DNA of 64,000 nt from Siphonodentalium dalli (GCA_032622095.1 CP136069.1:53182760-53246759), one strand, 5' to 3'; counted from the stretch's first letter, positions 22,919-33,762 are shown. Program-made: numbers and translations. The notes: generated by a model from the letters alone, not told the origin.

Positions 22919-25067
22919 GAAAATAAAATATGTAAACAACTACCATAATTAGATAACATACATAATCATAAAAGCAACTAACCTCATACACTCAACTCTA
23001 TATCCAAAAGCACGAAACGAAAACAGCTCACACATGTATAAACTTTAACTGAATAAAACTCAACAACTTAACTCCAGGAAACAAACTGACAAAGTAAAAA
23101 TTACCAATTTCTAACAAAGACGACCAGATCTATACCGCGCGAAATGCAAAGAATATTATTGGACAATCTCCACCTATCATAAATAAATAGCACCCTGTCG
23201 TAAAAATACACAATACAGAGAGAGAATTGTCATCGCGCAAAACCAGGACTGCCAGACCATGTGCAGTGCATGTAACACGATATGGCAATCACACACGCAC
23301 CAAGTGGGTGACATATTTCTTTTCACCAACCCGCCCAGATGCACAAAATCGAGGCTTAATTAATCAAAGAAACCGATCTGAACTATACAAAGTGGGTTGG
23401 CCAATAATACAGAAATTTAACGCCATGTACCCGTATATATCACGCACATGGCCCCCTCACAGCAAGGCAATATTTCATCTCCAGCAAGTTATCACCTGGC
23501 GGCCAACACGCTTTATTATCGCATCAATCAACAATTCGGGAGACGCGAATAACTTCGACCTCTTCAAATTTCAGGCGAATCGCATGCATTAATTTAAATG
23601 CTAAATCAAAGCAAGAAACATGAAGCATTTCCACTCATACAAGTTAGATGCCAAGTTCATAATTTGTCAGACAGTTTTGCCTCATTAGCACTCAGATAAT
23701 AACATGTGTCACGACGGACACATATACTAATTAAATTATTCACGCCCCATCTTCGGAATAATTATCACAGACACCGAATAAACAATTACGTCATAATGAA
23801 TCGTGTTAATCACCACAACGGTAATCATACACATAATCACGCGTAGTTACCACCCTGTGTTCAATCCAATGCAATAGCGACGATTCATAGCTAAAATTAT
23901 CGCTGGTCCGGCCGGGTAGAATGTAGACCATTAAATTGATCCCGTACAGAAGTGCAGTCAAAGTCTGATCAACTTTGATTCCACATAGATCAAATGAACT
24001 AGTATAGAGGCCAGGAAACGCATCTCAACACATACGCGTAACCACTCTTCGTATGAACATATCATGATTCATTATACTCCCAAAGATAGCTTACCGGTTC
24101 AAGTTATCCAAATAATCACAATTATATACCGCTTGTAAAATATCTTAATCTCAAGTGTCAAAATCGCCCCACGCTACATCGACAAATACAATTGTCACAT
24201 GGCGGGGTATGACAATAACATAGGCTGAAATGATGGCCTACATTAAGGGACAAGCGCATATATCTGAGTATATAACTTTAATTGTGATGTAGCAATGCCA
24301 AGCATCAATGATGACCGAATCAATCGATATTTTAACCGTACGTACCCAGTTGATATCGTACTCCAGTATAAATCATACGACATTATGTGAAAACAAATTT
24401 ATTTCTATCTTAACCACAAATAAATATCACATGAATGCAAATGGCAGCCCATGTTTGAAGCAATCGCACAAATCCCAATATTTGTATATACAAAGCACGA
24501 CTAACAACAGAGCCTACACCCCTCCCTCAATATTTAAACCAATTGAGTCCCACCCGAATCATTTTAATCATGTAACAGTTCTCCCGATTTTTTTTATTAT
24601 CATACAATTTTAATCATTATTTTCCAACCCCATTTCCAAGTCATTACAACCGAATGCCTCCAAAAATACAAGCTTTGCAAACGCACATCTTATCGCAATA
24701 ATGAAACAGTTTGTCCACAAGCCAGGAGCCGGAAGTGGACATTAGCGCTCGCCAATCGAGCACATCCATGAACTCTTGAACGAAGTATCGTTCACCCACT
24801 GATTGTTCAACATAATTATTATTGCATTACGTGTATTCTAATGTCATTTATATTGATACCCTTTATATTATCACACTTATGTTACCTCATCATGCCAACC
24901 CTCTTCATAATGCAAATGGCTTCAACATATACATAGATATATATATTTTTATAACGACAACACGCTGTAACTTATATGCACAGGCAACCCTTGAATCAAC
25001 TCTACTCATTGTACAAGCATACCGAAGTACCAAACCCCTAGATTTTAACACTAGTAGTCAAAATCTG
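22919..25067 (+). other. Long non-coding region between pol and the 3' LTR
   Basis: About 2.1 kb inside the element. The longest open stretches (23227-23592, 24308-24613 and 24822-25187) show no signal peptide, no clear membrane segment and no similarity I recognise. Some Gypsy elements carry an envelope-like ORF here; none is visible. The region may be a decayed third ORF, an antisense transcript region or passenger DNA. Confidence 0.5.
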
Positions 25068-25080
25068 AAAATAAGGGGGA
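25068..25080 (+). other. Candidate polypurine tract
   Basis: GAAAATAAGGGGGA, five bases before the 3' LTR, is a purine run in the place expected for plus-strand priming. Confidence 0.6.
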
Positions 25081-25085
25081 CCCTA

Positions 25086-25573
25086 TGTAGAGTAATCACC
25101 CCTACCCCTTCTTATTCAAGTGACGTGATAGTACATACTAAACATCCATCTTACCTATGGGGGAGACAGAATATAATCGAACTATAGTGACCCCAACTAA
25201 ATTGCCAAGGTCATACTCGGAGAGGCCGCGACCTATGAGTTATGCAAGTCTAACCACAAAGGAAGGAGTCTTAGGTAATAATTCCCAGTTCACCCATGGG
25301 TCAGTACAGACAAAGAGATGCACTAATGACGGCTACCAGTCATTAGCGATATATAAACCAGACATTAATCTACTCTTCAATTAGTTTCGGCTCTTCAAAC
25401 TAATTGGCAGGCATCAACATCAGGTCGCTAATTAATAAGCGACGCCTTCGGTCGTTCTATGACATCTATGATTGATTCACAATTATGTATCATTTACCAT
25501 CACAAGCTGTTGACTATACATTGATATTAGATGTGAATAAATGATATACAAGAACTGACTTCATTCTTCCACA
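25086..25573 (+). repeat. 3' LTR
   Basis: 488 bp. Identical by eye to the 5' LTR except T at 25414 where the 5' copy has C at 16267. TATA-like at about 25349, AATAAA at 25536-25541. Followed by the target duplication TATG. Confidence 0.93.
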
Positions 25574-25577
25574 TATG

Positions 25578-26053
25578 CACCTCTACGTTTTCAAGTGGTT
25601 GTGGGCTTATGTTGGCGGTTCTCCATGTTTGAACATTGGATGCATATCTCCATTTTCATTACCCTCTACACATTCGTCCACATTGATTGACTTGAAACGT
25701 GGACGAAGCGTTACTGTTAGCCGCCATTATTTTAGTTTACACAAGACATGCCGAGGACTCGTTAAAATAGTTCCGGCTCATAATGAAGTATGTTAATCAG
25801 CCACGTGCACGTGGTTGGGTGAGACAGCAGTCACGTGTGGTGTGAGATATAGAGTATCGCCAACGAGTTGCATGTTGGGCTATGAGATTTTATGAAACGT
25901 GTTAGATAACTTTGATTCACAATGAGTAGTAGACGAGTTGTGAATCAAATTTATCAAACGAGTTTCATTTTATCTTATATCCCAACACAACGAGTTATAA
26001 ATCTTATATATCACATGAAAAAAGCTTTATGGCTTTTTAACAACTCAAAATCA
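25578..26053. other. Non-coding stretch with a foldback tract
   Basis: No gene seen. At about 25870-25990 the words TTGGGCTATGAGATTTTATG, TTTGATTCACAA, TTGTGAATCAAA and CATTTTATCTTATATCCCAA form an imperfect inverted repeat, likely another small foldback element. Confidence 0.45.
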
Positions 26054-26196
26054 TTAACCCTTTACCCAACAAACCGGCCAAATAAAGCTTCAACAGCCTA
26101 AAATATCTTCGGTCTGTCTCAATAGAACCATACAAATATGGATATCATTGGAACCGGCTCATTGACTACATTGTGATGGTTACAGTTATGCCCTGT

Positions 26197-26265
26197 GCCA
26201 ATGCATTCTCTTATATATGCGAGTCGACCATAGGTCGCCTCGCATATATAAGAGAATGCATTGGC
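26197..26265. repeat. 69-bp palindrome, copy P2
   Basis: Same sequence as P1, preceded by CCCTGTG. Confidence 0.9.
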
Positions 26266-26321
26266 CTAAAAAAAATATTTTTCTACATTCTTTGACAATT
26301 TTATAATTTTTAATATGTTAA

Positions 26322-26360
26322 GCCAATGCATTCTCTTATATATGCGAGGCGACCTATGGT
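26322..26360. repeat. Half palindrome, cut by the tandem duplication
   Basis: Left arm and centre of the palindrome up to GACCTATGGT. It then joins CAACAGCC, the start of the second 270-bp unit, so this point marks the duplication breakpoint. Confidence 0.8.
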
Positions 26361-26466
26361 CAACAGCCTAAAATATCTTCGGTCTGTCTCAATAGAACCA
26401 TACAAATATGGATATCATTGGAACCGGCTCATTGACCACATTGTGATGGTTACAGTTATGCCCTGT

Positions 26467-26535
26467 GCCAATGCATTCTCTTATATATGCGAGTCGACCA
26501 TAGGTCTCCTCGCATATATAAGAGAATGCATTGGC
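26467..26535. repeat. 69-bp palindrome, copy P4
   Basis: As P2, with one change in the centre (GGTCTCC for GGTCGCC). Confidence 0.9.
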
Positions 26536-26591
26536 CTAAAAAATATATTTTTCTACATTCTTTGACAATTTTATAATTTTTAATATGTTAA

Positions 26592-26660
26592 GCCAATGCA
26601 TTCTCTTATATATGCGAGGCGACCTATGATCGACTCGCATATATAAGAGAATGCATTGGC
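26592..26660. repeat. 69-bp palindrome, copy P5
   Basis: In the opposite orientation of the asymmetric centre (GCGACCTATGATCGAC). Followed by ACAGGG. Confidence 0.9.
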
Positions 26661-26690
26661 ACAGGGTCGTTCTGTTGGATAAAGGGTAAA

Positions 26691-27174
26691 AGAAGAGGCA
26701 AAATGCATACATTTACAGCGTTGGGTGATACGCTTCACAACCGCATACAAGTACGACAGTATTGCGCGTTCTGGCTGGCGACGGGAAATGTAGTCCCCCA
26801 TTTTGCCTCTTTGTTTTTGAAGTTGGACAATAATTTAACATTAATGAACAAATCCATTATTTTGGCAAGGTCTGGTGTTGGTGCCATGCGCAGCTTTTCG
26901 AAATAGTATTAAACCGCGGGGTCATTTTGTTGGCGCGATGCCAAGTGATCACAGTAATTACGCGCCTATTCACCACTAGTGAGAGATCAGGAAATATGTA
27001 ATGGCCTTTTAATGATATAATATGGGTTGCATGTGATATAGGACTATACCATGTGGCTATATCATAGGGATGCCTGTGCTAAAATGTCCAGATGTGGGAC
27101 AAAGAGCTATTGCCCCAGTATCGATAGTAATAGAATTGCAGCACAGTCCAGATAACAAGTTAGCAGAAAACCAC
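26691..27174. other. Non-coding stretch, no recognised feature
   Basis: GAGGCAAAATG at about 26694 and CATTTTGCCTC at 26799 form a short inverted pair around about 100 bp. Nothing else was recognised. Confidence 0.35.
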
Positions 27175-27335
27175 TCAGAGCACACATCGGTACCTCGACA
27201 AAGACAACTTGTTCATTGTTTATTCGACCGGATAAGTTGGTTATACAGTGTTTTGGAGCTTCCCCTTTCCAATATAGTATATGTTGTACATAATGCGATA
27301 TCGGTATTCGAATATTATATGGTGGGCCTTTAATA
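27175..27335. repeat. Dispersed repeat, copy 2 (partner at 4515-4685)
   Basis: Shares TGTTCATTGTTTATT, TTTTGGAGCTTCCCC and GTGGGCCTTTAA with the first copy. The open frame across it has no recognised similarity. Confidence 0.45.
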
Positions 27336-27789
27336 CCTATAAGCTACAATTAATTCACAACCGGCGACCCGCAAGCGGAATCTCTCTGACATGTCCATTC
27401 AACCATATCTATAGTATGTACACATTGATGAGTAATTTCCCCTTATGAAATGTTAAGACAATAAGTTCAACCGTTTGTTGAATTTAGTATCTAAACATTT
27501 CCCTCCAATAGATATTATTCATGGTGCACTTTTATTATCTGTTGTCTGCATATTGTTACTGAACACACCCTCCACATGAATAATGTACCTTTCATATATA
27601 TCTCGACTTCTATAACTGAATGGGAGAATCCAATTAGTAAATGAATTTTACTACTCGCAATATGATAAAAGCAATAGACAAGCAATATGTCGGCGTGTGT
27701 AGCGTTGGTGCAATGCCGCTTGGTGACGGGGGGATCCCAAACAGCGAAGATGTATCGCCACCTGAAAAGAAAGATTCAGCTACACTTTC
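27336..27789. other. Non-coding stretch, no recognised feature
   Basis: No accepted gene. A short frame at 27641-27874 is partly MITE-derived and was not called. Confidence 0.35.
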
Positions 27790-28158
27790 CGATTCGATGG
27801 CCACCGTATCATCAGATTCCAAAAACATCAACAACATTTCTAGTTATCAGAATCGAGTAATTACCAGACAATAATGCTAACCACTGTCAACTCTAGTATA
27901 AAATTTTCCAAGACGTGTTATATATCAACATTTTGTTCAACGCAATGCTGGTGTCGAGAGTATGTGGGTCGACTTGTCGAATATTTGCTAGGCCGCCAAA
28001 TATTCCAGGTGGTGAAAAATAACAGATTTCAAATATCGATATCTGATAACTCTGAGCTATGATGGATTGGTTCCACGAATCGAATCAAATATTTGTTATT
28101 CCCAAAGTCAATGAAATAGTAATTTATGAGCGTTAATTCGGATTATGCATCTTTAAAG
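27790..28158. repeat. MITE family C copy
   Basis: Contains the family words GATTCGATGG, TCAGATTCCAA, AACATTTTGTTCAACGCAAT, AGGCCGCCAAATATTCCAGG and GATATCTGATAACTCTGAGC, and ends near GCATCTTTAAAG. The terminal repeat is worn on the left. Confidence 0.65.
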
Positions 28159-28198
28159 ATTCTTTGAATTAACCCTTTACCCAACAGAACGGCCCTGT

Positions 28199-28267
28199 GC
28201 CAATGCATTCTCTTATATATGCGAGTCGACCATAGGTCGCCTCGCATATATAAGAGAATGCATTGGC
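28199..28267. repeat. 69-bp palindrome, copy P6
   Basis: Full palindrome preceded by CCCTGT. Confidence 0.9.
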
Positions 28268-28410
28268 TTAACACATATTAAAAATGATAAAATTGTCAAA
28301 GATTGTAGAAAAATATTATTAAAATTGTTAAAACATGTAAGAAAAAATTATAAAATTGTTAAAGAATGTAAGAAAAAATGGTAAAAAGTGTTAAAAAAAG
28401 TTTTTTTTAG

Positions 28411-28479
28411 GCCAATGCATTCTCTTATATATGCGAGGCGACCTAAGGTCGACTCGCATATATAAGAGAATGCATTGGC
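28411..28479. repeat. 69-bp palindrome, copy P7
   Basis: Full palindrome with the centre in the opposite orientation (CGACCTAAGGTCG); followed by ACATGG. Confidence 0.9.
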
Positions 28480-28632
28480 ACATGGCATAACTGTAACCAT
28501 CACAATGTGGTCAATGAACCGGTTCCAATGATATCCATATTTGTATGGTGTTATTGAGACAGACGGAAGATATTTTAGGCTGTTGAAGCTTTATTTGGGC
28601 GTTTTTGGCCGTTTTGTTGAGTAAAGGGTTAA

Positions 28633-29461
28633 AGGAAAGTCCCAAATTGAACATAGTGCACTGATAGATTGTGAAATAGTAACAGTAATGAAATAGAACA
28701 ATTAAATTAGGTTAACGTGCATATTGAATGGGAAATAAGCCACAACGCATTTATCGACATAATATATGAAGAAAATGTAGATCACATTCGTGGTCGCGGG
28801 GAACACTGAATTTCGCAATAGACTTACCACATGTAGGGCCTTCGTCAGGGACAGGGCGACAAGGGCGATTTATTTGGTCAAAATGTTCAAGAGTTGGAAA
28901 TTTCCTGCAACCCAGCATCAGTTGAACATTTCACACCAAAAAATGTTGAAATTGTTTTCATAGTTTGATTTGAAACTCTTAACATATGGCCGCCGTGAGT
29001 ATAACCTGCTTCATTATTTTTTTTAATTTCAGGAACCATCAACTCTCCTTATTAAAGTGTCCAAAAGGAGATTGTATTTCAGTTAGAAATGAAATTGATT
29101 CTCTTTGATACCTTGTTTCTATAGCACGTGCAATATAATAATTTTCCTGTAAGGGGAAATTGAAACCATTAGCTTATTAGACGCATTTGTCTCAGCGAGA
29201 GTCATACTGAATCATCACACAAACACACACACACACATATCCATTGTCTCCCGGCTTGACCAATCGGGATGACTGAACGTTGAGACAAAGGATATCAGCT
29301 TGGATGAGTTTCCACGTTCCCAAAACGAAAAACATAATCTTCCTAGCCCAGACTTGCAGAGAAGTTGTAAAGCATTGATCTCCGTGACTGCACGTAAACA
29401 TTTTACTTGTACGAAATAAATATTATGTTGTCTAAGAGTTCTTACCTGGGAGTGCTACATA
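28633..29461. other. Non-coding stretch with a CA microsatellite
   Basis: A CA repeat lies at about 29219-29237. A minus-strand open stretch (about 29230-29395) was examined and not accepted as a gene. Otherwise no feature. Confidence 0.4.
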
Positions 29462-29707
29462 TGTGACCCGCCATAACAAATCCAGTCGTAAGTCGGGATT
29501 TTTTTTACCCTGCATTGGTCTAACAATTTTTTACAATTTTAATAATTTTTTCTTGTATTCTTTAACATTTATTTAAAAAAATTGTTATGCCAATGCATTC
29601 TCTTATATATGCAAGGCGACCCATGGTCGACTCGCATATATAAGAGAATGCATTGGCACAGGGTAAAAAATCCCGACTTACGACTGGATTTGATATGGCG
29701 GGTCACA
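29462..29707. mobile_element. TA-target MITE, copy 2
   Basis: TGTGACCCGCCATAACAAAT at the left and its inverse ending GGCGGGTCACA at the right, with TA on both sides (29460-29461, 29708-29709). This fits a TA target site, as in Tc1/mariner-type elements. The terminal repeat is about 45 bp and runs on to the TTACCCTG of the palindrome module. The left palindrome is collapsed to CCTGCATTGGTC; the right one is full (29589-29657). Confidence 0.85.
29589..29657. repeat. 69-bp palindrome, copy P8
   Basis: Full palindrome with two changes in one arm (GCAAGGCGACCCATGG). Confidence 0.9.
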
Positions 29708-29769
29708 TATTGTCAATCCAGTGTTTATTGTGAAATATGGGGTGCAAGCGTAATGTCTCGGTCTGTTTC

Positions 29770-30110
29770 AAAGGCAGGGATGGCTTTCGCGATGGGAATG
29801 CTGTTAAAATAGTCACACCCGTTAACACTGCCATAAACAGAAAGAATATTAAAATATAGACAAATCATAGATATCACGTAAATATAGTATGATAGTATCA
29901 AGTTCAAAGCCAGGTTCTGTAACGTTTTTGGCATTTGTTGACATAACAACGAGTACAAACGTGACAATAACATGCAATGTACTCGATATTTATGGTTGTT
30001 ATAAGAACAATATATGTCTATTATACAATATTCTTTCTGTTTATGGCGATTTTAGCGGATGTGACTATTTTAACGGCAACAACAACCGAGACGACCGCCC
30101 GTATCTTTCA
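29770..30110. repeat. Hairpin MITE family E, copy 2
   Basis: The left arm GGGAATGCTGTTAAAATAGT to AACAGAAAGAATATT is mirrored by the right arm AATATTCTTTCTGTTTATGG to TGACTATTTTAAC. Partner copies are at 4677 and 32090. Confidence 0.7.
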
Positions 30111-31885
30111 AAGGAGGGCTGCATGCAATTGTAAAGTCCAAAGTGGACACCGGAGTTCGCACTGCCACTCGCCAAATTTGCCACCGGCAAAAATAATTCG
30201 ATTTGGCAAAAAATAATTACATTTGGCAAATGTTTTGGCAAGTCACTTTTTAAATCCTCAAGAAATTTAAAAACAATATTGGTCAATCAATACCATTCAT
30301 TTCAAGAAACCATCATAATTTAAAGGTATTAGTGGTGTATTATAAGATTTAGGAAAAGTTAACAACTCTATAAAGATGGAATAGCATTAGTATTGACGGG
30401 CGGCGGGATTATTGATTTTGGGTGGTTTGGGATGTTTACATATATAGCTCACCCTCTTTGTTTTGATGTGCCATCTACAATCTTATGTTTGGGCGACTGG
30501 CTTATTGTTCTATGATAAACCACAGTATAGAGGCAAGAATTATTTACAATTAACTGCTTTCTTATCGATATAAAAAGTCGTTTAAACAGCTAATGTCGAA
30601 CTATGTGACCCAATGCTGCAGAAACGGATAGCATTTAACAAATTCGAAACTAATCTGGCAATAAAATAATTTCATTTGGCAAAAGTTAAATTCGGTCCAG
30701 CGCGGACCCTGTTGGTCACCCCAAAGGAGACCCTCTAATCGCGTACCAAGCTCTGCCTAAGTAAGGTTGATGGGGTCATTGTCACAAGGCATCTATCACA
30801 TTCTTTTTTTCTTTTCTTTTTTTATGGTGCCCATATTCAGAATGAGCAATGGGTGATGCCACAGTGTCCTGGGCCCGCAAACAAGGTACACTGCCTTTCT
30901 CACCGGGAGCTTATATTCTGCTAATGATGAACAGATAGTCTGCCGTCAGAGTAGTTTTAGCCAGTAAAAAATAAAAATAGTATAAATAAAATTGTAGAGA
31001 ACCCTGAATCTGATGAATTGCTTACACCATGGAGTCCACTTACAGAGCACAACATGTGCAACTTTAAATCACACACACATGCAATCGTGGCCAGCTATTC
31101 GAATCGGTTACAACTCACAAGTGTATCTAGCTTTTCATGGGTACATGATCAAATTCGTAGCCAGCTTTTCATATTTATGTGGGCAGAATGAACGCGACTA
31201 TAGTTAGGCTAATCACATGAATGAATGAAAAATAACGTGACCTATACATAAGAGAAGAAATGAAATGAAAATTAGTTTAGCATTATATATACAGGTCTAA
31301 GGTTTTCGATCAATGACGCAACTGAAATTGCTTGAGTTCTATTCTGATAACTTAATAAATGACTTTTTGAAGCTTGACGTCATTACAGTTGCGAATCCAA
31401 TGGAGTCATACATGTATATCGCGTCATAAAACAATAAAATTTGAAGAAAAAAAATAGCCACGAATGTGATCGCCCTTGAAAAGCTGACTACATTGGTGAC
31501 CGATTTGGAAACTGGCTACAAATGTGATCGGTGCCTTGTGATACTTACCACATGGCCTAAGTATAAGCGGGACCCATTCTGATTCTGATGATTCAGAAAC
31601 ATCAAATGTCTATAGTTTGGTCGTTGAACGCGAGATTTTGTTTTGGTCCAAAAAAGATTTTCACATTAAATACTAGTTGGAATTTCAAACTTTCAGAACA
31701 AATTTTTACGTACTATTTTCAACGAATGTTGTGTTAGGCCAGCTAGTCAGGCATGCCTTTTCCAACTATTGAACATTTGGCCAAATCCGCTGTCCCTGCT
31801 TAGGAATCCCCTCGGTCAATATAGGATGTCGTGAATATGAATAATAACTTGTATGTGTGATAGGCGCATGTGCTTATGTACTCAC
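30111..31885. other. Non-coding stretch, no recognised gene
   Basis: Contains a short cluster of ATTTGGCAAA words (30170-30245 and again about 30655-30682). There is also a repeated ACGAATGTGATCG or AAATGTGATCGG word near 31460-31530. No protein-like frame. Confidence 0.4.
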
Positions 31886-32016
31886 GTGCTTGAACGGTTA
31901 TCTCGCATATATAACCTCTCTTTGAATTACAATTATCGTCATATAGCATTCCGCCATCAAATATCTCGGCACAATGTTCCTCGTTATGGAAATTATTCGG
32001 CTCTTTAGACCAAGTA
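31886..32016 (-). CDS. C-type lectin domain, C-terminal exon
   Basis: On the minus strand the exon follows an acceptor ATTTACAG and ends at the donor GTGAGT. Its 43 codons read W-S-K-E-P-N-N, E-H-C-A-E-I, Y-D-D-N-C and Y-I-C-E-I. These are the E-P-N sugar/calcium motif and two of the disulphide cysteines of a C-type lectin-like domain. E-P-N is the form linked to mannose-type ligands when the calcium site is complete; the matching N-D motif appears here as D-D-N. The exon has the same phases (one base in, one base out) as the lectin exon at 55148-55275. Together with the N-terminal lectin exon at 35875-36008 it could belong to one gene, but the middle exon was not found. Confidence 0.82.
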
Positions 32017-32089
32017 CTGTAAATACAGGTATCAATCAATCAATCAATACATCTGTATTAATTATGGTTCCGCTGATTTAAGTTAAAGG

Positions 32090-32472
32090 CAAATATGGCC
32101 TTCGCGATGGGAATGCTGTTAAAATAGTCACACCCGTTAACACTGCTATAAACAGAAAGAATATTAACATATAGACATAATTTGTTCTTATACATATCAT
32201 AAATATCGCGTAAATAGTATGTTATTGTCAAGTTAATTTGTACTCTTTGTTATGTAAACAAAAGCCAGGTTCTGTAACGTTTTTTTTTTTGTGTGGCTTT
32301 TGTTTACATAACAAAGCGTACAAACGTGACAATAACATTTTACGCGATACTTATGATTGGTATAAGAACAAAATCTGTCTATTGTATAATATTCTTTCAG
32401 TTTATGGCGGGCTTAGCGATTGTGACTATTTTAACAGCAATACACACCGCCAAGACCGCACGTATCTTTAAT
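32090..32472. repeat. Hairpin MITE family E, copy 3
   Basis: The most complete copy. Left arm GGGAATGCTGTTAAAATAGT, then TTGTTATGTAAACAAAAGCC; right arm GGCTTTTGTTTACATAACAA, then GTGACTATTTTAACAGCAAT. The arms are about 165 bp with a loop of poly-T. It ends near CGTATCTTTAAT. Confidence 0.75.
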
Positions 32473-33362
32473 ATAATACAATAAACAAGTCAGGTGCATA
32501 ACGTAACACTAATAATGCAGTCGTCGTGTAGATATTTCCGGCCGCAACAATAAGCATCAAGTATAGTTTTTAAACTATGCACGTGTATATGGACACGGAA
32601 ACAACGAGTGTATTTACAAATCCACCTACAACAAGAAGAATATATTGTTACATCTTGTCAAATTCTGAGAGGAAGATCGTCAAATCCGAGACAGAAATTA
32701 TCACGTAAAAACGAGTATATAAGTGAATTATGATCTACATGATAAACAGGCAGTCGGTGGCATTCAGTGTATATATATATTTAGTCATTCTTGACACGAT
32801 TCTTTATTTATAGATAGCTGCTGGCGGTGCATCGTTCCGAAATATAGAACAATTTAGTTCCCCGAAAAATTATTCTGGACAGATAATGAGTATGTAATTT
32901 GTGGCAGCGATTACAAAATCTACAATTGTTTTTGGCAACAATGCCTTTTGTATTGGTGACCATTATATATCGACCTAACTAATTCGCCTACGCATAAACA
33001 TCTATAGTAAATACTAACCTGGTTCTCTGACATCTTTTAAATATGGTGACGTAATAAAACTTCACAAATATAAATTTAATTCTTAAAGACTTTCTAGTCG
33101 TCCTCTGAGACGACGATTTTAGTTTGTTCGGTGCGTTGTTGTCATCGGCGTGTCCGACAAAAAATAAACTTATCTACGCGCAGAAAACGAAGATGGTGGG
33201 TAATTAAATAGCAAGAATGAATCAAATGCATAATAATATGTCTGTAAAATGTTTCCGACCGCTCCTGCGACCCCTAATTGTATGGCTAAAACAACATATT
33301 GCCACTAAATAGTGCATGGTAAAACATTAAACTATCATCACTACATCAACCGAATGCCGGTC
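32473..33362. other. Non-coding stretch, no recognised gene
   Basis: No accepted gene. A TTCTAGTCGTCC tract followed by AAGATGGTGG at about 33187-33200 looks like a short first exon, but no continuation was found. Confidence 0.35.
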
Positions 33363-33392
33363 TTAACCCTTTACCCAACAGAAGGGCCCTGT

Positions 33393-33461
33393 GCCAATGC
33401 ATTCTCTTATATATGCGAGTCGACCATAGGTCGCCTCGCATATATAAGAGAATGCATTGGC
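33393..33461. repeat. 69-bp palindrome, copy P9
   Basis: Full palindrome preceded by CCCTGT. Confidence 0.9.
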
Positions 33462-33540
33462 TTAACACATTAAAAATTATAAAATTGTTAAAGAATGTAA
33501 GAAAAAATGGTAAAAAGTGTTAAAAAAAGATTTTTTTTAG

Positions 33541-33609
33541 GCCAATGCATTCTCTTATATATGCGAGGCGACCTATGGTCGACTCACATATATAAGAGAA
33601 TGCATTGGC
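33541..33609. repeat. 69-bp palindrome, copy P10
   Basis: Full palindrome, centre in opposite orientation, with one change (GACTCACAT); followed by ACAGGG. Confidence 0.9.
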
Positions 33610-33762
33610 ACAGGGCATAACTGTAACTATCACAATGTGGTCAAGGAGCCGATTCCAATGATATCCATATTTGTATGGTTCTATTGAGACAGACCGAAGA
33701 TATTTTAGGCTGTTGAAGCTTTATTTGGCCGGTTTTGGCCGGTTTGTTGGGTAAAGGGTTAA

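Larger units (their letters stand above)
15939..25573 (+). mobile_element. Ty3/Gypsy LTR retrotransposon, complete but broken
   Basis: A 9.6-kb element with two 488-bp LTRs that start TG and end CA, flanked by the 4-bp duplication TATG (15935-15938 and 25574-25577). The order gag, protease, RT, RNase H, integrase is that of Ty3/Gypsy (Metaviridae). The LTRs differ by eye at one position (16267 C, 25414 T), which points to a young insertion. The coding region nevertheless carries one frameshift in gag, one stop in RNase H and one frameshift at the start of the integrase core. About 2.1 kb of non-coding sequence lies between pol and the 3' LTR, with no recognisable envelope gene. Confidence 0.93.
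26054..26690. mobile_element. piggyBac-like TTAA MITE, copy A, internally duplicated
   Basis: Left end TTAACCCTTTACCCAACA. The right end GTTGGATAAAGGGTAAA is a decayed inverse of it. A CCCTTT start next to TTAA is characteristic of piggyBac-superfamily ends. Inside, a segment of about 270 bp starting CAACAGCCTAAAATATC (26091 and 26361) is duplicated in tandem, giving three full and one half palindrome (26197-26265, 26322-26360 half, 26467-26535, 26592-26660). No transposase. Confidence 0.75.
28169..28632. mobile_element. piggyBac-like TTAA MITE, copy B
   Basis: 464 bp including the flanking TTAA at both ends (28169-28172 and 28629-28632). The terminal repeats are TTAACCCTTTACCCAACA and GAGTAAAGGGTTAA. 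Contains two full palindromes (28199-28267, 28411-28479) around an AT-rich spacer, then a unique right part with GTGGTCAATGAACCGGTTCC. No coding capacity. Confidence 0.85.
33363..33762. mobile_element. piggyBac-like TTAA MITE, copy C
   Basis: 400 bp between TTAA at 33363-33366 and TTAA at 33759-33762. The terminal repeats TTAACCCTTTACCCAACA and GTTGGGTAAAGGGTTAA match perfectly, so this is the best preserved copy. Two full palindromes flank an AT-rich spacer of about 80 bp. Confidence 0.88.

Noticed and set aside
23227-23592. Possible envelope gene of the Gypsy element
   Set aside because: No signal peptide, cleavage site or membrane anchor can be seen; called non-coding.
28199-28479. Evenly repeated palindromes considered as a CRISPR array
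   Set aside because: Repeats alternate in orientation, spacers are AT-rich and shared between copies, and the context is transposon ends in a eukaryote.
29230-29395. Minus-strand open stretch with an I-N-A-L-Q-L-L-C segment and an acceptor-like CAG before it
   Set aside because: A faint resemblance to secreted Cys-rich repeat proteins, but no second motif, no clear donor and a CA microsatellite in the frame. Not enough to call.
33187-33200. Short first-exon-like AAGATGGTGG followed by GTAATT
   Set aside because: Resembles the start of some housekeeping genes, but no following exon was found.
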